Source of the DNA: Streptoalloteichus tenebrarius
GTDB lineage: Bacteria > Actinomycetota > Actinomycetes > Mycobacteriales > Pseudonocardiaceae
DNA: 64,000 nucleotides
Assembly (NCBI RefSeq): GCF_024171885.1
Contig: NZ_JAMTCP010000006.1
Coordinates: 160,474 to 224,473 of the forward strand
Reading direction: 5' to 3'
The notes below the pieces were generated by a model that was not told where the DNA came from, did no database searches, and saw only the letters and a program-made list of their open reading frames with translations. Positions within the stretch are counted from its first letter, which is position 1. Each line of letters begins with the position of its first letter. Below are positions 8,573 through 16,093 of the stretch, in pieces. Position numbers and translations under genes: made by a program.

Positions 8573-9781
8573 GTGCGTGACGTGGTGGTAACCGGGATCG
8601 GCGCGACCACCCCCCTGGGGGGCGACGCGCCGGCCACCTGGGCGGCGATGCTGGCGAACGAGTCCGGCGTCCGCGCGCTCGACGCGGAGTGGGCCGAGGA
8701 GCTGCCGGTGCGGCTGGGCGCCCCGCTCAGGGTGGAACCGAGCACGACGCTGGACAGGGTGACGGCGAGGCGGATGGACCGCTGCGAGCAGATCGCGCTG
8801 GTCAGCGCGCGGGAGGCGTGGGCGGACGCCGGCCGGCCCGAGGTCGAGCCCGAACGGTTGGCCGTGGTGGTCGGCACCGGCGTCGGCGGAGTCCTGACCC
8901 TGCTCGGGCAGAACGAGGTCCTCCAGCGGTCCGGCCCGCGCCGGGTGTCGCCCCACGCGGTGACGATGCTGATGCCCAACGGGCCCGCGGCGTGGGTGAG
9001 CCTGGAACTCGGCGCGCGTGGCGGAGCCAGGACGCCGGTCAGCGCCTGCGCGTCCGGCGCCGAGGCCATCGCGATGGGGCTGGACCTCATCCGGCTCGGC
9101 CGGGCCGACGTCGTCGTGGCCGGCGGGGCCGAGGCGTGCCTGCACCCGCTGCCGCTGGCGGCGTTCGCCCAGGCGCGCACGCTGTCGCGGCGCAACGACG
9201 ACCCGGAGGGCGCGTCGCGCCCGTTCGACGTGGGGCGGGACGGCCTGGTGCTCGGCGAGGGCGCCGCGATGGTGGTCCTCGAACGCGCCGAGTTCGCCCG
9301 GGCCCGGTCGGCGCGCGTCCACGGCGTGCTCGCCGGCGCGGGGCTGACCTCCAACGCGTACGACATCGTGGCGTCCGAGGCGTCGGACCAGGCGCGGGCG
9401 ATGCGCCTGGCGTTGGCGTCGGCGGGGTTGCGGCCGGAGGACGTCGACCACGTGCATGCCCATGCCACCTCGACGCAGCACGGCGACCCCGTCGAGGCTC
9501 AGGCGATCACGGAGGCCGTGGGGAAGCACGCGGCCGTGACGGCCACGAAGTCGATGACGGGCCACCTCCTGGGCGCCTCCGGCGCGTTGGGAGCGATCAG
9601 CGCGTTGCTCGCGCTGCGCGACGGGGTCGTTCCCGCGACCAGGAACCTGGAGGAGCTGGATCCCCAGGTCGACCTCGACGTGGTGCGGGACAAGGCGCGA
9701 CACGGTGACTGGAGGGCCGCGTTGGCGAACTCCTTCGGCTTCGGCGGGCACAACGTCTGTCTGGCGTTCACGCGCGCCTGA
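8573..9781 (+). CDS. fabF: Beta-ketoacyl-ACP synthase II
   Basis: A 402-residue thiolase-fold condensing enzyme, standard FabF length. It elongates acyl chains with malonyl-ACP in type II fatty acid synthesis. The Cys-His-His triad is intact: Cys159 in VSACASGAEA, His297 in HAHATSTQHGD and His331 in KSMTGHLLGASG. The start opens with DVVVTGIGATTPLG. GTG at 8573 is supported by GGAAGAG nine bases upstream. The gene stands alone, without FabD or ACP neighbours, so it may be an accessory KAS rather than the housekeeping copy. A shared hairpin ends it and the convergent methyltransferase. Confidence 0.92.
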   Translation: MRDVVVTGIGATTPLGGDAPATWAAMLANESGVRALDAEWAEELPVRLGAPLRVEPSTTLDRVTARRMDRCEQIALVSAREAWADAGRPEVEPERLAVVVGTGVGGVLTLLGQNEVLQRSGPRRVSPHAVTMLMPNGPAAWVSLELGARGGARTPVSACASGAEAIAMGLDLIRLGRADVVVAGGAEACLHPLPLAAFAQARTLSRRNDDPEGASRPFDVGRDGLVLGEGAAMVVLERAEFARARSARVHGVLAGAGLTSNAYDIVASEASDQARAMRLALASAGLRPEDVDHVHAHATSTQHGDPVEAQAITEAVGKHAAVTATKSMTGHLLGASGALGAISALLALRDGVVPATRNLEELDPQVDLDVVRDKARHGDWRAALANSFGFGGHNVCLAFTRA

Positions 9782-9790
9782 CCGCGCCCT

Positions 9791-9832
9791 GTCCGCTTCC
9801 TCCCGGCCGATGCCGGCGGGGAGGAAGCGGAC
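9791..9832. terminator. Bidirectional terminator between fabF and the methyltransferase
   Basis: A perfect 14-bp stem (9791-9804 with 9819-9832) lies between two convergent stop codons at 9781 and 9839. Confidence 0.85.
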
Positions 9833-9838
9833 GGGGGC

Positions 9839-10738
9839 TCACGCGGAAACCGGACGGGCGGCGCGCCGGGCATCGGCCGCCGCCTTCGCCCTCAGGGAAT
9901 CTCCACCATCGCTTCCTCTGCTCCGAGCACGACGCGAACCGCTGTTCGCCACTCCGGGCGCGGTTCCGATGACGACGGTGGCGTTGAGGTCCTCGGACCT
10001 GGTGATCCGGGCCGCGAGACCGTTGTCGGCGAAGATCCGTGCCGTTCCGCGGGCCTGACGGGCGCTCGTCTCGACCAGGAGGTGCCCGCCCGGGGTCAGC
10101 CAGCGGGAAGCCGACGCGGCCACCCGGCGGTGGATGTCGAGCCCGTCGGCTCCCCCGTCGAGCGCCACGGCGGGCTCGTGGAGGCGGGCCTCCGGCGGAA
10201 GGAGGTCGATCTCGTCCGTCGGCACGTAGGGTGCGTTCGCGACCAGGACGTCCACGCGGCGCCGCAGCGCGGGCGGCAGCGGTTCGTAGAGATCGCCCTC
10301 GTGGACGTGCCCGCGACCAGCGATGTTGCGGCGGGCGACGCGCACGGCGACGGGATCGACGTCGACGGCGTGCAACTCGATCCGCCCGAGGGCCGCGAGC
10401 AGGGCCGCGCCCACCGCGCCCGACCCGCAGCACAGGTCGACGACGACAGCGCCCGGCTGGGCGAGGGCGGCGGCCTGGCGGACCAGGAACTCGGTGCGGT
10501 GGCGCGGGACGAAGACGCGGGGGTCGACCGACACCCGCAGGCCGCAGAACTCGGCCCAGCCGAGGACGTGCTCCAGCGGGAGCCCGGCGACCCGCCGTTC
10601 CACCAGGGCGGCGAGGTCGGCCGGGGTGCGCGCCTCCGCGACGAGCAACGCGGCCTCGTCCTCGGCGAAGACGCAGCCAGCGGCGCGGAGCCGGGAGACG
10701 ACGGCGGACAGGGCGCGAGTAGACGGGGAGAGTGACAC
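9839..10738 (-). CDS. HemK/PrmC-like protein N5-glutamine methyltransferase
   Basis: A 299-residue SAM-dependent methyltransferase of the PrmC-related group. The N-terminal helical domain (residues 1-85) is followed by the Rossmann core: VVDLCCGSGAVGAALL binds SAM, and VANAPYVPT occupies the place of the catalytic NPPY loop. PrmC methylates the GGQ glutamine of release factors. This is not expected to be the housekeeping PrmC because prfA is not adjacent and the loop reads NAPY. The last 35 residues are an Arg/Ala-rich extension. GTG at 10738 follows GAAAGG; longer in-frame starts lack coding bias. Confidence 0.8.
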   Translation of the reverse strand: MSLSPSTRALSAVVSRLRAAGCVFAEDEAALLVAEARTPADLAALVERRVAGLPLEHVLGWAEFCGLRVSVDPRVFVPRHRTEFLVRQAAALAQPGAVVVDLCCGSGAVGAALLAALGRIELHAVDVDPVAVRVARRNIAGRGHVHEGDLYEPLPPALRRRVDVLVANAPYVPTDEIDLLPPEARLHEPAVALDGGADGLDIHRRVAASASRWLTPGGHLLVETSARQARGTARIFADNGLAARITRSEDLNATVVIGTAPGVANSGSRRARSRGSDGGDSLRAKAAADARRAARPVSA

Positions 10739-10990
10739 GAGAGCCTTTCGGGATACCCAAGGGCGCTCTCCGGTCACCTGGTCGTGACGGCCTCGCGGGT
10801 GTGAGGCGAGAGCACCCGGCCTGACATGGCGTTGATGGGTCTCACCTCCTCGAAGGATCCGCTGAACGACGTCGGACACTACCCGAACGGGGGCATGGGC
10901 GCTCTCCCTCCCGCTCGGGCGAGGGCGAACCGGCCGATCCCGGTGAGGCCAGGTCATCCCGGGTGCCCCCGCCCGGGCGCGAGGCTGGCG

Positions 10991-11167
10991 TCAGTCGCGG
11001 AAGGACCCGTCCGCGCGGAGCTGGTGCTTGAGCATCGTGTGCGAGCAGTGGGGGCACGTGCGCATGACGAGCTTGAAGATCCAGACCCACCACACCACGA
11101 GGAACACCCGCACGAACTTGATCAGAGCGGAACGGGTACACGCCGAGCAGTCGCGGCAACCGGACAC
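10991..11167 (-). CDS. 58-residue Cys-rich zinc-ribbon membrane protein
   Basis: A small gene. It begins VSGCRDCSAC, has a hydrophobic helix (residues about 14-34, with VFLVVWWVWI) and then RTCPHCSHTMLKHQLRADGSFRD. The CxxCxxC at the N-terminus and CPHC..H after the helix look like metal ligands on one face of a single membrane segment. Similar short proteins ending in RADGSFxD recur in actinomycetes, with no function I can name. GTG at 11167 follows GAGGGGG. Codon bias is strong throughout, which favours a real gene. Confidence 0.7.
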   Translation of the reverse strand: MSGCRDCSACTRSALIKFVRVFLVVWWVWIFKLVMRTCPHCSHTMLKHQLRADGSFRD

Positions 11168-11404
11168 ACGGACCCCCTCAGTTGATCACCTGTGCTCCTT
11201 CGTTGATGCCACAGGTTCGGCGTCGGGGTCGACAGGAGTGACAGAGACAACGCCGTCGGACGCGAGCTTCTGGACGTGCGCCGACGCGGGAGCGCGCCCA
11301 GTCACGAGCGGAGGGCGGCGCGCCGATCGAGCGGCCGAGCCGGAGTCGGACGCGCGGCGCGACGAAGCCCCTGACCGGCCGTCGTGGCAGGTCAGGAGCC
11401 TTCT
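11168..11404. other. Intergenic region flanking the putative element boundary
   Basis: No supportable gene. A short hairpin (cctgacc at 11370-11376 with ggtcagg at 11390-11396) lies just outside the tRNA-like remnant. It mirrors the terminator that follows the intact tRNA-Ser at 20956-20989, which suggests the original tRNA terminator is still here. Confidence 0.45.
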
Positions 11405-11453
11405 GCGAAAGCGGACGGATTCGACCCCCCGGTCCCTCGTGGGTCTCCCGCTT
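11405..11453 (-). other. Diverged 3'-half copy of tRNA-Ser, candidate attachment-site remnant
   Basis: This 49-base block aligns without gaps to 20995-21043, the 3' half of tRNA-Ser(UGA), with five mismatches by eye. Similarity stops inside the anticodon loop. Orientation matches the intact tRNA (minus strand), as expected for attR when an element inserts at a tRNA and supplies a replacement 3' end. The T loop reads GTCGAAT instead of TTCGAAT, so it is not part of a working tRNA. The att interpretation is inference. Confidence 0.65.
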
Positions 11454-11626
11454 CCGTGTTCTCAGACGATCAGTTCAAGCCGTTGTCCCTGGATCCTCAC
11501 CGGCCTCGAAAGGCCGGTGCTGCGCGCGGCGAACACGCCGTGCTGGCCGGGGTCGGACCCCGAACATCCCCATCGAACACTCGTTCGAGTTATCCCCACC
11601 GTTGTCCCCACCCTGTGGAGAACTCC

Positions 11627-11895
11627 ATGCCCGATCGTGTCGTCGCATGGCTGCGGACCCTCGTCCCGGCCGGGTGGTCGGCTCTCGTCGCGTAGCTGGT
11701 GAGCGTCGGCGCCCCCGCCTACCTCACCGGGCGCTCGGCGGTGTCGCCGAGGTGCTCGTCGTCCCCGTGGTCGTCGGGGTCGTCTACCCGCTCGCCCGCG
11801 CCGTCGAGGACCGACTGCCCACATGGCTCCCGCGAGTGCTGCTCGGCTCGGCGCGACCCCCGACCTACCTCACCGGACCAAAGCGATCCGGGTGA
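11627..11895 (+). pseudogene. Broken small membrane (holin-like) protein gene
   Basis: An ATG at 11627, preceded by TGTGGAGAA, starts MPDRVVAWLRTLVPAGW and reaches an in-frame TAG after 22 codons. Reading on in the same frame gives LVSVGAPAYLTG. A shift into the next frame then gives EVLVVPVVVGVVYPLARAVEDR and LPTWLPRVLLGSARPPTY, ending at 11895. Together these look like one short protein with a hydrophobic segment and a conserved RVLLGSARPP tail, now interrupted by a stop and a frameshift. Similar small membrane proteins occur in actinomycete phages and integrative elements. A sequencing error cannot be ruled out. Confidence 0.6.
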
Positions 11896-11896
11896 A

Positions 11897-11936
11897 CGAA
11901 CGGCGCCCCCACCCAGTCGGGTGGGGGCGCCGTTCG
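11897..11936. terminator. 18-bp perfect hairpin
   Basis: Arms 11897-11914 and 11919-11936 pair perfectly around a 4-base loop. It lies right after the broken membrane-protein gene and about 110 bases past the stop of the minus-strand operon ending at 12045, so it may serve both. Confidence 0.85.
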
Positions 11937-12044
11937 ACGTTCCTCTCTCATTTCCTCGCGTGGCCAGCGAGCGCGCCGTCGACCTCGGTCAGCACGCCGG
12001 GCGCATCGTGTACATGGTTCTCTCCTGTTAGCCCCTTGGCGGAG

Positions 12045-12569
12045 TCATGGGGCCGAGTCGGAGTGTGGCCACACGTCGGCGAGGTCGGCGGTACTGATCG
12101 GGGAAAGCCCAAGCGTGCGACGCCGGTCGTTGAGGTGTTCGGGGTCGTCAACGGGTTCAAGGCGGCGTTCTCCACCTCGGACGCGCCATTGCGTGCCGTA
12201 CCGCTGGGGTCGTCCTTCCCCTGTCCGCACCCGGTCGTCGAGGTAGGCGAGATCCACGGGGTCGGCCGCACCTCGTTCGACGGCGTTCCGCAGCAGGGGA
12301 AGCCACTGCTGTTGCAGGTTGTGTGGTGCGTGTTGAGCGATCAACCAGGCGGCGTGTGCGCCGTCGGCTCCGACGAGATCGGCATCTGGCCATCCATGCT
12401 CGGCGATCAACCCGCGAAGCCACGTGTAGTTGTCGAGGTCGATGACACGGCATGCCTCCCACTCGTCGGGGGTGGGAGGGATGCTCAATGCGCGCCGTGC
12501 CCGCTGGTCACGGTCGGCTCGCTGGCGTAGCTCAGCGGCGAGGTCGGGTCGCTGGGGCGTGCTGGCCAT
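12045..12569 (-). CDS. DUF6624-type protein at the end of the graspetide operon
   Basis: A 174-residue cytosolic protein. It carries the pattern ALRQR..RDQRARRAL, DNYTWLRGLIAEHGWP, DGAHAAWLIAQHAPH and LAYLDDRVRTGEGRPQRYGTQW that I associate with the DUF6624 family. No enzymatic motif is recognised. It is the last gene of the minus-strand operon, 52 bases after the methyltransferase. It may be cargo, a helper of the RiPP pathway, or unrelated. The ATG at 12569 gives the family start; a longer in-frame opening into the methyltransferase gene is a shadow. Confidence 0.65.
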   Translation of the reverse strand: MASTPQRPDLAAELRQRADRDQRARRALSIPPTPDEWEACRVIDLDNYTWLRGLIAEHGWPDADLVGADGAHAAWLIAQHAPHNLQQQWLPLLRNAVERGAADPVDLAYLDDRVRTGEGRPQRYGTQWRVRGGERRLEPVDDPEHLNDRRRTLGLSPISTADLADVWPHSDSAP

Positions 12570-12621
12570 GCTGCTGGCATACCCGGCCGCCGACGACGAC
12601 GAGCGCTGGCGCACGGTCGGG

Positions 12622-13842
12622 TCACACGAGTGGGAGCGGCCACCGGTGCCATGCGTCCCGGTGACGCAACCACACGAACTGTGTGTCGTTGTTCGCCACG
12701 AGTCCGAACTCGTCGGGTGTGGGGCGACCGAGGTCATGCCATAGCAGTGCTGTGGCTTCGACGGTGTCCCACAGCCGTCGGGGACCAGTTTGGGCGACGC
12801 GGCGGAGACCGTCTGGCTCAGGTTCGATGAGGACTTCCGCCCGTGATCGGTCGGAGCCGGCAAGCAGAACGAACTCGCGGTCGCCGCCGTCAACGGGGTC
12901 GGGTTGGCGTCCACGCCCTATCGCCCGTACGCGGCGGAGCGCGAGTTGCAGCAGGAACCGGAACCCGTCGTCGTCGAGGTCGACGGGGTCGAGCCGGGTG
13001 GTGGTGCGGCTACCCTCCCGGTCGATGACCGGCTCGACGGGGTGTTCGTCGGGGCCGTGCGGGTTGTCGACGTCCGAGCGCAGCCACATGAAGTGGCCAC
13101 CCATCGGGAGAAACCGCCCCATCACCTCGTCGTCGTCCTCTTTGGTCAGCAGGCACAGCGTGCCGCCGGCGAGGTTGCCGCGCACGTTGGCGAGGATCTT
13201 CCCGCCGGGGGCGAGTTGCTTGATCCACGCGGTGGGGATCTCGGGCACTGCCGCCGTCGCGATGATCCGGTCGTACGGGCCGTGCTCGGCCACCCCGTCG
13301 GCGCCGTCGCCGGTGACCAGCGCGGGGCGGTAGCCGAGGGAGGCGAGCCGGTCGCGGGCGGTGTCGACGAGGTCGGGGTCGATATCGACGCTGGCGACAG
13401 CGTGGTCACCGAGGCGGTGACACAGCAACGCCGCGTTGTAGCCGGTGCCGGTTCCGATCTCCAACACGCGGTGTTCGTCGCGCACGTCGAGGGTTTCGAG
13501 CATTCGGGCCATGAGTGAGGGCATGGTGCTCGAACTGGTCGGCACGTGGAGCGGTTCACCGCTGGGCAGCCGGTACCCGCCCGCGTGGGGCTTGTGTTGG
13601 GTCACCAGGGAGTCATCGGAGTAGACCGCGGACAACCACTCCTCCCGGCTCCCCGGACCGTCTCCCGTCAAGGTTCGATAGCCCCCGTCGACCAGGCGCA
13701 GCACACGGGGCACAAACAGGTGTCGGGGCGTGGCGGTGAACGCGGCCCGCCAGTGTTGGCTCACGAGGTCACCCCGCTCGACAAGCGTCGACACCAGCGC
13801 TTCCGCTCGGGAGCGCCACTCGCTGTCCGGTACGTCAGTCAC
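12622..13842 (-). CDS. PIMT-like O-methyltransferase of an ATP-grasp peptide maturation system
   Basis: A 406-residue protein. Residues about 1-225 are homologous to protein L-isoaspartate O-methyltransferase: a PRHLFVP region, SSSTMPSLMARML, and the SAM-binding VLEIGTGTGYNAALLCHRLG, then VTGDGADG and YDRIIATAAVPEIP. Residues about 230-406 are an extension not found in housekeeping PIMT, as in methyltransferases of actinobacterial graspetide clusters. In characterised relatives (fuscimiditide type) such enzymes methylate a core Asp, which cyclises to an aspartimide. Its GTG at 13842 overlaps the ATP-grasp stop by eight bases, so the two are translationally coupled. Activity on the precursor at 14792 is inference. 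Confidence 0.85.
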   Translation of the reverse strand: MTDVPDSEWRSRAEALVSTLVERGDLVSQHWRAAFTATPRHLFVPRVLRLVDGGYRTLTGDGPGSREEWLSAVYSDDSLVTQHKPHAGGYRLPSGEPLHVPTSSSTMPSLMARMLETLDVRDEHRVLEIGTGTGYNAALLCHRLGDHAVASVDIDPDLVDTARDRLASLGYRPALVTGDGADGVAEHGPYDRIIATAAVPEIPTAWIKQLAPGGKILANVRGNLAGGTLCLLTKEDDDEVMGRFLPMGGHFMWLRSDVDNPHGPDEHPVEPVIDREGSRTTTRLDPVDLDDDGFRFLLQLALRRVRAIGRGRQPDPVDGGDREFVLLAGSDRSRAEVLIEPEPDGLRRVAQTGPRRLWDTVEATALLWHDLGRPTPDEFGLVANNDTQFVWLRHRDAWHRWPLPLV

Positions 13843-14791
13843 ACGTTGTCCTTCCGGTGAGCACGTCGGCGACCGCAGACGCGATGGGTAGACCGGTGTG
13901 GGCGGCGATCCAACCCCACTGGCCGTTCGGGTTGCACTCCAAGAACCACCATTCGCCCTCAGGGGTGACGACGAAGTCGAAGGCGCCGAACACGAGGTCG
14001 AAGCGCCGGAGGTACGCCGCGACGGCCTCAGCGATATGGGAGGGCACATCGACCGGTTCGTAGGTGTGGGCGTCGTAGTCGGAGCGCCAATCGAGGTAGG
14101 CCGCTTCGGACGCAGCATGGATGGCGACCGCGAACAAGCGGTGTCCGACGGCGGTCAACCGCACGTCGTAACGTTTGGGCACCCACTCCTGAAACTGGTG
14201 GGCTGTCAACGCGATGGCGTCGTCGTCGAGGTCGGCGGGGTCGACGACAGTCGCGTAGATCAGACGAGTGGTGTCGCCCTTGATCACGGGAGAGCTGAGC
14301 GGCTTGTACACGAGCCGGGAGACTGTGCGGGCGAACGCTCGAACGTCGGTGGCGCGGTTGGTGACGAGAGTGCGTGGGACACGCATCCCGACTTCCGCGG
14401 CGATCCTCAGTTGCGTCACCTTGAACTCGGCGTCGGCCACCTTGGACGGATGGTTCACCCACAACACTCCCGGTAACGACAACACGAGTGCGCCCAACCC
14501 GTGGCGGGCCTCACGGGCGGCGAACCGGCGAACCTCACCCGTCAGATGGTCGGGAAACCGGAACCCGGTCGGGCGCCGGTAGTAGACGGCGGTGACCTCG
14601 GCGAGGGACACCTCGCAGTCGTCGTAGACGAGCCGACCGGCCCAGGACGTTCCTGGGCCGGTCGCCGCGAACGACAGGCGTTCGGGGAAGTCGGCGAAGT
14701 CGCATCGCAGGTTGGGCAGGCCGCGCTCGTCGAGCACGGCGCGGACGCGCTCTGCGGTCAGGTCGCCGGCTTGCGTCAAGATGAGAATCAC
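13835..14791 (-). CDS. ATP-grasp ribosomal peptide maturase (graspetide ligase)
   Basis: A 318-residue ATP-grasp ligase of the MvdD/TgmB group. It is expected to activate Asp/Glu side chains of the precursor core as acyl phosphates and join them to Thr/Ser (omega-ester) or Lys (amide) side chains. Visible features: N-terminal VILILTQAGDLTAERV domain, AVYYRRP, VNHPSKVADAEFKVTQL, the glycine/lysine strand LVYKPLSSP, EWVPKRYDVRLTAVG, and C-terminal FGAFDFVVTPEGEWWFLECNPNGQW with the Mg-binding Glu and Asn. GTG at 14791 directly abuts the precursor TGA. Order precursor-ligase-methyltransferase matches known three-gene graspetide cassettes. Confidence 0.92.
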   Translation of the reverse strand: MILILTQAGDLTAERVRAVLDERGLPNLRCDFADFPERLSFAATGPGTSWAGRLVYDDCEVSLAEVTAVYYRRPTGFRFPDHLTGEVRRFAAREARHGLGALVLSLPGVLWVNHPSKVADAEFKVTQLRIAAEVGMRVPRTLVTNRATDVRAFARTVSRLVYKPLSSPVIKGDTTRLIYATVVDPADLDDDAIALTAHQFQEWVPKRYDVRLTAVGHRLFAVAIHAASEAAYLDWRSDYDAHTYEPVDVPSHIAEAVAAYLRRFDLVFGAFDFVVTPEGEWWFLECNPNGQWGWIAAHTGLPIASAVADVLTGRTTCD

Positions 14792-15055
14792 TCAGTCGAC
14801 CTCGACCTCGACCTCGACGTTGTCCTGAACGGTCACCTCACGGCCGTCCTCGTTGTAGGTGGTCGCCTCTTGGCGGGTTTGGGTTTGATAGGTCTTGTTG
14901 TGCTTGCCGCCGGTCAGTGGGGTGGGCACGACGGCGAACCGCATCCCGAACGGGACCACACCGTGGGAAACCTCGGGCTCGGCAGGCCGATCGGCCGGCG
15001 AGAGCAGCGGCATACGGTGGCACACCGCCATCACGGGATCATCGATGACCGGCAT
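14792..15055 (-). CDS. ATP-grasp-modified RiPP (graspetide) precursor
   Basis: An 87-residue precursor. The leader contains PFGMRFAVVP at 35-44, the conserved recognition motif (PFxxRF) of actinobacterial ATP-grasp-targeted precursors. The core-like C-terminus has Thr donors at 55, 58, 60, 65 and 66 followed by acidic residues (Glu63, Glu69, Asp70, Glu73, Asp78, Glu81, Glu83, Glu85, Asp87). This donor-then-acceptor layout suits hairpin-like side-chain ester rings. Asp70-Gly71 lies between the two groups and is the classic sequence for aspartimide formation, fitting the PIMT-like gene downstream. ATG at 15055 follows GGAG. Ring topology and cleavage site cannot be read from sequence. Confidence 0.88.
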   Translation of the reverse strand: MPVIDDPVMAVCHRMPLLSPADRPAEPEVSHGVVPFGMRFAVVPTPLTGGKHNKTYQTQTRQEATTYNEDGREVTVQDNVEVEVEVD

Positions 15056-15092
15056 AACTCACTCCGTTCAGTCACTCCAGGTGTCTACCCGA

Positions 15093-15365
15093 TTACTCTT
15101 CTGGTTCTTTGTCGATAGCGCGAGGTCTTTCCGGGCGTTTCGGGGTTCGCTTCACCTCCTGCTTCTCTCGCTTCGTGAGCGTCCGAGCGAGGCCGAGGCA
15201 GACTCGGCAAGCCTGCTGAGGGTCGGCAGGGCGACGGATGGCGACCAACGGACGCCACACCTCGCCGCGGCAGCGGTCCCTCACGAGCCTGCTGTCAGGC
15301 TCCGGGGTGGCGAGGTGGGCGTCGTGGTCAGCGAGCGAACGCACGTACCAAAGGACTATGCCCAC
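15093..15365 (-). CDS. Small Cys-containing hypothetical protein upstream of the precursor
   Basis: A 90-residue protein of unknown function. It reads VGIVLWYVRSLADHDAH, then RDRCRGEVWRPLVAIRRP and QACRVCLGLA. The single Cys followed later by CxxC suggests a degenerate zinc ribbon. The C-terminus is strongly basic (TLTKREKQEVKRTPKRPERPR). It starts seven bases after the upstream stop and ends 37 bases before the precursor start, so it is in the same operon. Similar short zinc-ribbon-like proteins are common on actinomycete phages and integrative elements. GTG at 15365 is the only nearby start. Confidence 0.55.
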   Translation of the reverse strand: MGIVLWYVRSLADHDAHLATPEPDSRLVRDRCRGEVWRPLVAIRRPADPQQACRVCLGLARTLTKREKQEVKRTPKRPERPRAIDKEPEE

Positions 15366-15372
15366 GACGGCA

Positions 15373-15837
15373 TCACCCGCTCGCCACGGGCTGACATCCC
15401 GTCGACAGGATCGGAACGGGAAGGCCGGTCGGAAACCAGTCCGCCATCACGAGCGCGGGCAAGTCCGTGTGCTCGTCGAGCCGGGGAAGCTGGGCGGTGG
15501 GTGCGCCCACCATGTCGAAGAACCGACCGTCGACCCAGTTGTGGTGTCGGACGTATGGGCGGATGCGGGACGGTGTCCAGTCGGCCGGGTCGATGGGGAC
15601 AGCAACCGGCTCACTCTCCTCAGGCGCCCATGTGAGGGTTCGCTCGGCCGCTCCGTCGTCGGGCTCATCGTCGACACGCCGAAGGTGGTGACGAGCCGTT
15701 GCTCGACGGGCGAGGGTGGCAACGGTGAGCGTCCCCTCACCGGCACCGGCGTGCTGGGGTCGCCGGCGGATCATCGGCCATAACGTCGCGATGACACTGG
15801 CACTGACGACCACGGCGAGGATCACGGTGATGTTCAT
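15373..15837 (-). CDS. Membrane-anchored hypothetical protein
   Basis: A 154-residue protein with one N-terminal membrane helix (MNITVILAVVVSASVIATLW) followed by a basic stop-transfer IRRRP and a soluble part of about 125 residues rich in charged residues, with PADWTPSRIRPYVRHHNW and GRFFDMVGAPTAQLPRL. No family recognised. The ATG at 15837 follows AGGGAGAAG. It lies in the minus-strand element operon between a short membrane protein and the small Cys-containing gene. Confidence 0.6.
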   Translation of the reverse strand: MNITVILAVVVSASVIATLWPMIRRRPQHAGAGEGTLTVATLARRATARHHLRRVDDEPDDGAAERTLTWAPEESEPVAVPIDPADWTPSRIRPYVRHHNWVDGRFFDMVGAPTAQLPRLDEHTDLPALVMADWFPTGLPVPILSTGCQPVASG

Positions 15838-15918
15838 GAGTCTTCTCCCTGGGCACGCCGCACAGCTCGCGGCTGGCCGGAAGTGAGAAAGGAGAAAGGA
15901 AGGAAAGGGGAAACTGCG

Positions 15919-16092
15919 CTACCAGCGGCGGTTCCGCCGCATCCGGCGTTCGTAGGAGCGCCACCAGAACCAGCTAGCGATCCGATCCGCCCAGCGAGCG
16001 AGAAGGGGCAGCCTCGCCACAAGGATCAATAACTCGGCGAGCGCGGCACCCATGACGACGGACTGCCACAGGGCGAGCCACACGGGGAACAC
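15919..16092 (-). CDS. 57-residue single-span membrane protein
   Basis: A very short gene. It begins VFPVWLALWQSVV and continues through a hydrophobic helix (GAALAELLILVARLPLLARW) to an aromatic, strongly basic end: WFWWRSYERRMRRNRRW. The GTG at 16092 begins one base after the upstream gene's TGA (16096-16094), so it is tightly coupled. Small basic membrane proteins of this shape are typical of actinomycete conjugative/integrative elements. A role in transfer is a guess. Confidence 0.6.
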   Translation of the reverse strand: MFPVWLALWQSVVMGAALAELLILVARLPLLARWADRIASWFWWRSYERRMRRNRRW

Positions 16093-16093
16093 G

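Noticed and set aside
11405..11453. A functional second tRNA-Ser gene
   Set aside because: There is no 5' half, D arm or anticodon stem partner, and the T loop is altered.
12622..13842. Housekeeping protein-repair PIMT
   Set aside because: The SAM domain matches, but the protein is nearly twice the usual length and is coupled to an ATP-grasp ligase and precursor, which fits the RiPP role better.
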